Origin: Ruminiclostridium sufflavum DSM 19573
Lineage (GTDB): Bacteria > Bacillota > Clostridia > Acetivibrionales > DSM-1351
Direction of reading: 5' to 3'
Assembly: GCF_003208175.1 (NCBI RefSeq)
Contig: NZ_QKMR01000007.1
Span: 124,001-188,000 of the forward strand
Length of the DNA stretch: 64,000 nt
The notes under the pieces were generated by a model that saw only the letters and a list, made by a program, of their open reading frames with translations, searched no databases and had not been told where the DNA came from. This document shows, in pieces, positions 8,572 to 15,900 of this stretch. Position numbers and translations under genes: made by a program. How positions within the stretch are numbered: the stretch's first letter is position 1; each line of letters opens with the position of its first letter.

Positions 8572-9837
8572 TTAGATCAGCAGCCGCACATTAAAAACGC
8601 CGTTCTCTACCTGATAGAGAATCTCTCCGCCGTTTTCCCGCACAAAGGCGCGGACGCTCTCACCGCCCCAACCATGTCCCTCCTCCCAGACAGCGGGATA
8701 GCCGTTTTCATCCAGAAGCACCTCGCCAAAATAAGGATTCTCCACCTCTAAAATGAGCTGCCCTGTGTAGATGGCTCGGACGCAGAGGCAGTGCTCCTCT
8801 TGGGAATCAAGTTTTTCACAGGCGTGTATGGCATTTTCCATCAGGTTGGAAAGCGTCATAGACAGAGCCAGATCTGAAAATGGCAGCTTTTCGGGGATAT
8901 CCAGCCTAAGATCACAACTGATTCTCCGCCCCTCGGCCAAGGCGGCATAGTAGCTTACGGCGGCATTTACAGCAATATTTTCACAATAACGCACCGGCTT
9001 TTGCGGTAAAGCGGCAATCTGCTTATGAAGCAAAGCAGATGCATTTTCCACATCGCCATTTTGCATCAGCTCCAAAAGGGTGGCATTCAGGTGACGCTGG
9101 TCATGCTGCACAACCCGCATTTGCCCTACCGCCTCATCCATAAATGCAAGGCGCTGTTTCATGGTCTCGCCGGACAGCTCCAATAAGGTTTTATCCTGCT
9201 TCAGGCGGTATTCCGCGCCCACGCTTCTGAGACCGTGAAACACCGACCCATACCCGGCCAACGTAACAAGTATGAGCCAAAGCAGCGGTACAGCCTGAAC
9301 TGTAAGCGTATGCACAATATCATCAGTGTTAAACATGAGCCACGAAAAGGCCAGAAAAGCGCTGCCCGCCACATAGAAAAATACCGTCCAATGCTCCGCC
9401 ACCTGGCGGTAAAGAGGCCGCAGCACCTTGCGAAACAGCAGAATAAAGGCCGCAAAAAGGAACAGCCGCAATACGGTGTTTGCATATTGCGGATATGGCA
9501 GAAACCTTGAAAAAATAAAGCTGAGTATAATCACGATAATGCTCACGTTGATCGCAGTGATGTAAGAGAACAGCCATTGCATAAAACTATCGCGAAAAAA
9601 AGGCCTTGCCGCAAAGCAAAGCAGTGTGAATAATATAACGTCTATCTTTGTAAGCAAGGTGAGGTTGCCGCTGGTATAGCAAAAAACCGCTGTTGACAGG
9701 TTCAGCGTAAATATGGTGAGCAGAACAAGATTTGTACCTTTTCGGCTGTATTTGGGCTGCAAAAGCGAGCTCAGAAGCACAACGTTTGCGGCAGCGGATA
9801 CGGTGGCGCGCAAGAAGTGGGCCAAAAACATTTCCAT
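8572..9837 (-). CDS. membrane sensor histidine kinase, GHKL (AgrC-like) type
   Basis: 421 residues. The first about 200 residues form roughly six hydrophobic segments, as in AgrC/ComD-type receptors. A cytoplasmic linker follows, with an HDQRHLNATLLELM segment as phosphoacceptor region (His in VVQHDQRH), then a GHKL ATPase domain with the N-box MTLSNLMENAIHACEK and a GWGGESVRAFV glycine box. It would autophosphorylate on the linker histidine in response to a ligand sensed in the membrane and pass phosphate to the LytTR regulator next door. The ATG overlaps the regulator's stop codon (TAATG), indicating coupled translation. No AgrD-like peptide or AgrB gene is evident nearby, so the signal is unknown. 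Confidence 0.88.
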   Translation of the reverse strand: MEMFLAHFLRATVSAAANVVLLSSLLQPKYSRKGTNLVLLTIFTLNLSTAVFCYTSGNLTLLTKIDVILFTLLCFAARPFFRDSFMQWLFSYITAINVSIIVIILSFIFSRFLPYPQYANTVLRLFLFAAFILLFRKVLRPLYRQVAEHWTVFFYVAGSAFLAFSWLMFNTDDIVHTLTVQAVPLLWLILVTLAGYGSVFHGLRSVGAEYRLKQDKTLLELSGETMKQRLAFMDEAVGQMRVVQHDQRHLNATLLELMQNGDVENASALLHKQIAALPQKPVRYCENIAVNAAVSYYAALAEGRRISCDLRLDIPEKLPFSDLALSMTLSNLMENAIHACEKLDSQEEHCLCVRAIYTGQLILEVENPYFGEVLLDENGYPAVWEEGHGWGGESVRAFVRENGGEILYQVENGVFNVRLLI

Positions 9838-10571
9838 TATTTCGCCTCCCCGCCCAGACGGTAGTTTAGGTAAGCATTGCGCACAGAGGCATACTGCTTG
9901 GCGGAAACAGGCACAAAGCCTCCGTCACGCAAATAAAAGCCCTCTCGTGACAGCTTTTCCACACGGCTCATATTGAGGGCAAAGGAGACATGGGGCGAAA
10001 GAAAACGTGCATCGTGCAGAAGCGGGGTGATATGCTCGGCAAAGCTGCAGGCAAGCGTGATGGTTTCCACCTGTTCGCCGCCGATCAGCGTATAGCGCAC
10101 AGCGTGTTTTTTATACTCACAATATGCAATTTGAACTGCGGACAAAGTATGCAGTCCCACTTTGGTTTTCACGGTAACAGTAATTTCCTTGCCGAAATCC
10201 ACCTTGGAAAAGGCAAGCTCCAATGCGGAAAACAAAGTCTGCTTTTCTATAGGCTTGATCAGGTAGTGCAGCGGATTGACCGCATAGGCATCCAATGCAT
10301 AGCCCGGCTCAGTGGTGATGTAGACGATCTGCGCCTCCCGGCTGATACGGCGGATGCTCTGCCCCAGTTCCAGCCCGCTGACCATAGGCATGACAATATC
10401 CAGCAGGTAGAGATGAAAGCTCTCGGTTTGGGTGGCGGTCAAAAGCTCATCAGGATGAGCAAATTTTTTTATCTCTGCTTGCAATGTGCGAGCATCAAGG
10501 TATTCTAATACATATTCATTGATGATTTTCAGCTCTCTAGGCTGATCGTCACAAATTGCGATCTTCAACAT
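9837..10571 (-). CDS. LytTR-family response regulator
   Basis: 244 residues. Residues 1-120 are a receiver domain (CDDQ at 7-10, phosphoacceptor Asp58 in LLDIVMPMVSG, Lys in LIKPIEKQ). Residues about 135-240 are a LytTR DNA-binding domain (QIAYCEYKKHAVRYTLIGGE; FLSPHVSFALNMSRVEKL..YLRDGGFVPVSAKQ). Such regulators bind short direct repeats near promoters. It is the middle gene of a three-gene unit, three bases after the AlpA-like HTH gene and overlapping the kinase by one base. Its targets are not visible; the adjacent phosphoesterase and M13 peptidase genes are candidates by position only. Confidence 0.9.
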   Translation of the reverse strand: MLKIAICDDQPRELKIINEYVLEYLDARTLQAEIKKFAHPDELLTATQTESFHLYLLDIVMPMVSGLELGQSIRRISREAQIVYITTEPGYALDAYAVNPLHYLIKPIEKQTLFSALELAFSKVDFGKEITVTVKTKVGLHTLSAVQIAYCEYKKHAVRYTLIGGEQVETITLACSFAEHITPLLHDARFLSPHVSFALNMSRVEKLSREGFYLRDGGFVPVSAKQYASVRNAYLNYRLGGEAK

Positions 10572-10574
10572 ACG

Positions 10575-10772
10575 CTACACCTCCTTATCGAACCGATTTT
10601 CGTCACTGCTTCGCATCCATATGTCAATCTCGTTTTGTTTGTATCGCCAAAACTTCCCTACTTTAACGGCAGGAAAGTTTTTTGTTTCTATCCAAAACAT
10701 CAATGTCTGACGGCTGATGCTTAAATATACACATACCTCTTTTGTGGTTAACCATCTATCCTCATTTTGCAT
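10575..10772 (-). CDS. small helix-turn-helix protein, AlpA/excisionase-like
   Basis: 65 residues, ATG after AAAGGAGAG. It is a single MerR-like 'helix-turn-helix 17' domain: WLTTKEVCVYLSISRQTLMF then W..TKNFPAVKVGKFWRYK. Proteins of this size and fold act as excisionases or as small promoter-binding regulators on mobile elements. It is the first gene of the unit HTH-LytTR-GHKL and has a good sigma-A-type promoter just upstream. Together with the recombinase-like remnant at 10966-11091, it suggests that the block arrived on an integrative element, though a purely regulatory role is equally possible. Confidence 0.8.
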   Translation of the reverse strand: MQNEDRWLTTKEVCVYLSISRQTLMFWIETKNFPAVKVGKFWRYKQNEIDIWMRSSDENRFDKEV

Positions 10773-10806
10773 GGAAAACTCTCCTTTATGGCAGTAGATA
10801 GTATTT

Positions 10807-10835
10807 ATTATAGTAAAAAAGAGCCTAAATTACAA
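10807..10835 (-). promoter_or_regulatory. sigma-A-type promoter of the HTH-LytTR-GHKL unit
   Basis: On the minus strand TTGTAA, a 17-base spacer and TATAAT. The -10 lies 35 bases before the HTH start codon. Confidence 0.65.
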
Positions 10836-10965
10836 TTGTTTTGTCTATTCAAGTAAAATTGCGTAAACCTATTATTTTATTTTGAGTGCATTTGAAAATC
10901 TCCCGTAGGGCAAACTCTGGCGCTGGCTGATAAGCACTGCTTCCGTATATACCGGAGCCACTTGA

Positions 10966-11091
10966 CAGAAGTACTCCCGCACAGCAGAGCAGACAATCCG
11001 CATCGTCTATCGAGATGTGGACATTATGGAAAGCGTGGAGCAGGTCACAACAGAAAAAGCAGAGAATACGCAGCAGGAAAATATCGCTTAA
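10966..11091 (+). pseudogene. C-terminal remnant of a probable serine recombinase
   Basis: A plus-strand frame opens after a TGA at 10963-10965 and reads QKYSRTAEQTIRIVYRDVDI then MESVEQVTTEKAENTQQENI to a stop at 11089-11091. There is no start codon and the sequence just upstream is not in frame. The IRIVYRDVDI pattern resembles the extreme C-terminus (DUF4368-like tail) of large TnpX-type serine recombinases. A perfect stem-loop follows five bases later, as expected after a gene end. This is the only plus-strand coding signal in the GC-rich block. The identification rests on a short tail and is tentative. Confidence 0.4.
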
Positions 11092-11095
11092 CAGC

Positions 11096-11127
11096 ACAAG
11101 GCGGACAGGTTTCTCCGTCCGCCTTGT
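11096..11127. terminator. perfect 11-bp stem-loop after the recombinase remnant
   Basis: ACAAGGCGGAC and GTCCGCCTTGT pair perfectly around a ten-base loop. There is no clear T-run on either side, so termination is uncertain; it could also be an end of a former mobile element. It lies between the plus-strand remnant and the minus-strand esterase gene end. Confidence 0.5.
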
Positions 11128-11199
11128 ATATATGAACCTCAGTTCACAATCTGTCCCTTTGAACGATAACAGAATCCTTTGAGGGGTTTATAATATTCC

Positions 11200-12636
11200 T
11201 TATTTTGTGAACAGGCTTAAATCTATAATCTCTGCCATTTTTTTATATCCTGCCGGACTAAGATGCAGATGATCTCCGCTATCATATGAACTTTGAAGCA
11301 TCTTTTGGTTGTTCGGATCTCTGACTGCGGCATCAAAATCAATTACAGCATCAAATTGTCCGCTAGTCCTTATCCAATTGTTAACCTCTGTCCTTGCCTG
11401 TTCACCGCTTGCATATTGTGAGCTGCCAATAGGCGTGATTGTAGCTCCATATACAAGTATATTTTTTGCATGAGCCTTGTCGATAAACTGCTTGTAAGCA
11501 TTTATCAGGTTTGCTGAGGCTGCGCCTGCCCCGATATCGTTAACACCCTCAAATACTATTGCATATTTGACGCCGCTTTGCTCCAATATGTCGCGGTCAA
11601 ATCTTGTAAGAGCCGTGGGGCCAAGTCCTCCTGTCAATACAGCATTTCCTCCCACCCCCATATTTAGCATTGACACCTTTGAGGTTGCGGCATTATCCAA
11701 TAATCTTGCTGCAAAAACATCGGTCCATCTGTTATTTGCATCCGTTGTCGAGCCTCTGCCGTCTGTAATTGAATCTCCCAGAATAGCGACAGAATCATAG
11801 GCCTCCTCCGTAAATACATCTATTCCTGTTATAATATACCAATGCTCGGTTTTTACCGCAGAAGGCATACTGGAACTGTTAACGGCGTTGCCTGACTGAA
11901 TGTAAGAGGTTGTCCTTGAACCGGGGTGACCGGTCAATGCTGACGGGACATCTCCAAAATATATTGTTACAGCCACATTTGTGAGCTTATTCAAATTAAA
12001 ATCAATTGTATCCGAGATAACAGTTTTACCTGCTTGAATTGTAACTGATTCCTTTCCTCCGAAGGTTAATACTTTATCTGTTCCTGCCTGTATTGAGCTT
12101 CCTCCCGCAGATACAGCCATATGCACAGAATTCATTGAAACAGCAGAGTTTCCGTATTGATTTGAGAGCCTTAATCTTAACTGGTCTCCTCCAATTGAAA
12201 CCCGGACAATCTGCCGAAGAGTATTATTTGACAATCCCGGACTTGGAGGCATATTGCTTGACTCTGTCAGCTGAGGCGATGTCCCCCACGTACCAACCCA
12301 TTCGTTTGAAGCTACGGGAATATCTCCTTCAGGGAGCTTATCAATAATTCCCAGCAGATATTTCTTCATAATAGCAAAATCAACTGCATCAATGGCATTA
12401 TCAAGATTCAGGTCCATTGAACCATTAAAGGCCTGCCCCGGATTAATTAAATACTGCTTGAACAATGCAAAATCCAAAGCATCAATACTTCCGTCACTAT
12501 TACAGTCTCCGTAAACTATCGTTCCTGCCTGTGCAGCGGAAGCCCCGGCAGCAGTAAAATTAACGGCACCGCAAACACTCAGGCAAAGGCTAAGCACAAC
12601 CAATAAAGATAGTACTCTTTTCTTGAAATTGAACAT
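11200..12636 (-). CDS. cellulosomal SGNH/GDSL esterase with N-terminal type I dockerin
   Basis: 478 residues. Signal peptide about 1-35. Residues about 40-100 are a type I dockerin with two calcium-binding repeats (GDCNSDGSIDALDFALFKQY and LDNAIDAVDFAIMKKYLLG). The Ala-Leu and Ala-Val pairs at the cohesin-contact positions match the R. cellulolyticum dockerin type, so the protein should dock on a CipC-like scaffoldin. Then comes a beta-rich domain (WVGTWGTSPQ..), followed by an SGNH hydrolase with Ser289 in LGDSITDGRG, a GVNDIG block and Asp455/His458 in SGDHLHLSPAGY. Probable role: removing acetyl or other ester groups from plant polysaccharide. Dockerins are more often C-terminal, so the placement is noteworthy. 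ATG follows GGGGGA. Confidence 0.9.
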   Translation of the reverse strand: MFNFKKRVLSLLVVLSLCLSVCGAVNFTAAGASAAQAGTIVYGDCNSDGSIDALDFALFKQYLINPGQAFNGSMDLNLDNAIDAVDFAIMKKYLLGIIDKLPEGDIPVASNEWVGTWGTSPQLTESSNMPPSPGLSNNTLRQIVRVSIGGDQLRLRLSNQYGNSAVSMNSVHMAVSAGGSSIQAGTDKVLTFGGKESVTIQAGKTVISDTIDFNLNKLTNVAVTIYFGDVPSALTGHPGSRTTSYIQSGNAVNSSSMPSAVKTEHWYIITGIDVFTEEAYDSVAILGDSITDGRGSTTDANNRWTDVFAARLLDNAATSKVSMLNMGVGGNAVLTGGLGPTALTRFDRDILEQSGVKYAIVFEGVNDIGAGAASANLINAYKQFIDKAHAKNILVYGATITPIGSSQYASGEQARTEVNNWIRTSGQFDAVIDFDAAVRDPNNQKMLQSSYDSGDHLHLSPAGYKKMAEIIDLSLFTK

Positions 12637-12867
12637 TTTTCATTCCCCCATTTAATTTTTACAAAATCATTAAATAATGATACCAGCTGAAAAACAATGC
12701 TTTGTCAGCCTTCAGCTGATTAAGCTTTACTCAGGCCTCCGTTTCTATTTTATTTTTAATTGTTTAACATAAAAAGAAAAATTTACTTAATAAGTATATT
12801 ATATCATATATAGAAAAACATTAAAATAAAACGCGGCTTTTGTATTATCTGACAGGCAGAAGTACAT

Positions 12868-12917
12868 AATAAGGCAGTGCAGGGGCTCTTGATAATAGAA
12901 CCCCCGCACTGCCTTAT
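12868..12917 (-). terminator. strong intrinsic terminator after the SLH glycosidase-like gene
   Basis: Arms AATAAGGCAGTGC and GCACTGCCTTATT pair perfectly, extended inward by GGGG/CCCC. It begins 12 bases past the stop codon at 12930. Confidence 0.8.
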
Positions 12918-12929
12918 TTTCTGCTCGTA

Positions 12930-15900
12930 TTAATTATTTTTCAGGTAAATCTTATAGAGTACAACCGCAGCCTCTGCTCTGGTCATACTTTCAGTCGGAT
13001 TAAGCTTATTTCCGCTGCCTACAATAAATCCATTCTTAACCATTGCCGCAACATAATCCTCTGCGTAACCGACTACCTTTGAAGCATCTGCAAAGCCTTC
13101 AATATCCTTTTCCGTTCCTTCTGAAATATCCATACCTGCAATTTTCAGTGCCTTTACAGTTAATACCATCATATCCTGTCTGGATATTTCCCCTTTCGGG
13201 TTGAATTTATTATTACCTTCCCCGCTGGTTATTCCAAGCTGCTTTGCAATTCCGACAGCCTGATAATAATAAGCGTTGCTGCTGATATCAGAAAAATTAT
13301 CGGTAATTTCCGCTTTCAGATCAAGAAGCTTAATCAGCAGTACTAAGAAGTCTGCTCTGGATATGCTCCTGCCGGGATCAAATGTAGTATCGGAGGTTCC
13401 GCTTATAATTCCCTCGGAAGCAAGCTTTTCAACGGCTTCTTCAGCCCAGCCGTGCTTGTTCATATCCTTGAAGCTCTTTTGTGTAGTTTCATCCTCTGTA
13501 TCATTGCCATCAGTTTTATCATCTGTTTTTCCATCCCCAGTACCTGTCTGTCCATCTGAAGTACCACCGGAGCTGTTGTCTCCGGAACTGCCGCTCGATG
13601 CTTTCCTTATATACAGGCTTAAATCTTTGCTTACAGCAGTTTTGTCACTGTCCGTTACTGTCAGCTTAACTGAGAAGGTTCCTTTTTCTGTCGGTGTACC
13701 TGAAATTATGCCAGCTTCCGAAATTGAAAGCCCATCAGGGAGTCCTGACGCACTCCATTTATAAGGTGCTGTTCCTCCCGCTGCAATACACTCGGCAGAA
13801 TATGCAGTCCCCCTCTTTCCGTTAGCAAATTCCGCTGTACTTATAGAAAGCGCTTTTTTGACTCCTTCCACTATCAGTCTATAGGCTTTGCTTGCAGCTG
13901 CATTTTTGCTGTCCGTTACTGTTACTGTCACAGTATATGTCCCTGCTTTTGCCGGTGTACCGTAAATTATGCCGTTTTCTGAAATAGCAAGTCCTTCCGG
14001 AAGTCCTGACCCACTCCATTTATAAGGCTCTGTTCCAGATTTTGCCTCTAATTCGGCTGAATAAGCTATTCCTTCCTTTCCGTTCTGCAATTCAGCTGTA
14101 ATTATGGAGAGTTCCTTAACAACCTTTTCTATTGTCAGCTTGTAGGTCTCGTTTGCCGTATTCATATCGCTGTCCGTTACTGTTACTGTCACAGCATATG
14201 TTCCTGCTTTTGCCGGTGTACCGGAAATTATACCGTTTTCTGAAATAGACAGTCCTTCCGGAAGTCCTGACCCACTCCATTTATAAGGCTCTGTTCCAGA
14301 TTTTGCCTCTAATTCGGCTGAATAAGCTATTCCTTCCTTTCCGTTCTGCAATTCCTGTGTGCTTACATAAAGCTGTTCAGGCAAATCTGCCAATACAATG
14401 GAAAGCTCGGTCACATTCTGGGGAACCTTCACAATACCCTTTTCGTTATCAATCGTCCCTGCGGAGGCACTCGCAATATTATTCACCATACTGGGCAGTT
14501 CAACGCTGTGTTGTACCTCTGTACCGCTATCAATTTTGGAATCCTGCAAATCAGATATAAATTTAACCAGCAGCTTGTTGCTTTTCCTTTCAATTGTGTA
14601 CCCTACCCTGCCGCCTTGAAGTACAGGATAATTGCTTACACTTGAAATCACATCATTGCCTCCGTTTGCATTTGTTACCCATTCCTTCGGGATTCCGCGG
14701 CCTATGATAATATCTACATTTTTATTATCATTATATATTCTTTCAGCTATAAGCGCATCGTAAAGAACTTTAGACGCCTTTGCCTGCCCCCACATGTGCT
14801 GGCAGGAGCCTCCTCCTATATCCGCATTATCATGGCTCCACAAAGAGGTCGTCGGCTCAGTTGACGAGGAGCTGTCTCCTTTTGGGCCGATACCTTCCCA
14901 CCAGCCGAACGGAGAGCTCATTGCATAATCTATAGAATATTCATATGCCTTTATTCCCATATCTCTGTACTTTTCACCGCGAAGAGCCGCACTGCCGTAT
15001 CCTGCATTATAAGCACTCGAATAATATCCGTGAGGATATCCTCCGAAATTGTAAGCCCATTCTGCCGCTTCTGCATCGGGCACTTTCACTCCGGCGTCTA
15101 ATGCTTCCTGCAAAAGAGGTTCCCGTCTTTGAATACCATATTCATACGTATCGTCCAGCATACTGATGTTAACACCTGCATCGCTCTGGTCTGCACCGTA
15201 TAAGTACCCATCCCACTGAAAGCCTCCGAACAGGAACATCGAAGCCCAGTTTGCATCCCTTGCATCAACACATCTGTTATCATCATTCGATTGAATCATT
15301 GAGCATGGAATATAGTTTAAATTATTGCTTGTAATTATATCATTAAGCTGTGAATCAACAGCCTCCAGCAAGCTGTTATATTCCTCATCGGCCCATTGAG
15401 CCTCAGCAGAATAATAAGCCTTCCGGCCTTGGTCATTCTCTTTTATAGCCAATTCATTACATATGTATTTATAGCTTGTAAGTCCCAGAAGTGCAGAATA
15501 GTTGTCTACTGTCCACTGCCCGTTGTCGTCAATGGCATTGGTGATTTTCATAATTCCGTCATGTGCGTCACCTGTACGGTCATCGTGGATTGAGCGAGCC
15601 ATTTTCTTTATAATCTCTTCAAATCTTTCTTTAATTAAATCCGAATCTCCCGTCTTGCTTAGATACATTGAGTATATCCATGGCAGCTTCCAGTTTGCAT
15701 CCCAGTATAAGTTACCGTCAATCTGGCCATTTTCAATATTTATTCCGCCGGTCATCGGCACACTTTCAAGGTAACTCTTTGCATACTTAAAATCACCTGC
15801 CGTAAACAGTGCTGCTATAATACCAATCGTATCATGCGAAAACAGCCTGTCATAGCCCCTTTCACCAACATGCAGATAAGTGTTGTCCTTGACAATCATT

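Noticed and set aside
9837-10571. Agr-type quorum-sensing system
   Set aside because: LytTR and GHKL genes are present but no agrB or agrD-like gene is found in the neighbouring sequence.
10849-11097. 82-codon minus-strand open frame
   Set aside because: Runs antisense to the recombinase-like tail; Cys/Leu-rich with no good start site.
13820-14360. Tandem repeats considered as a CRISPR-like array
   Set aside because: The units are 261 bp, in frame and encode Ig-like domains; there are no spacers and no cas genes.
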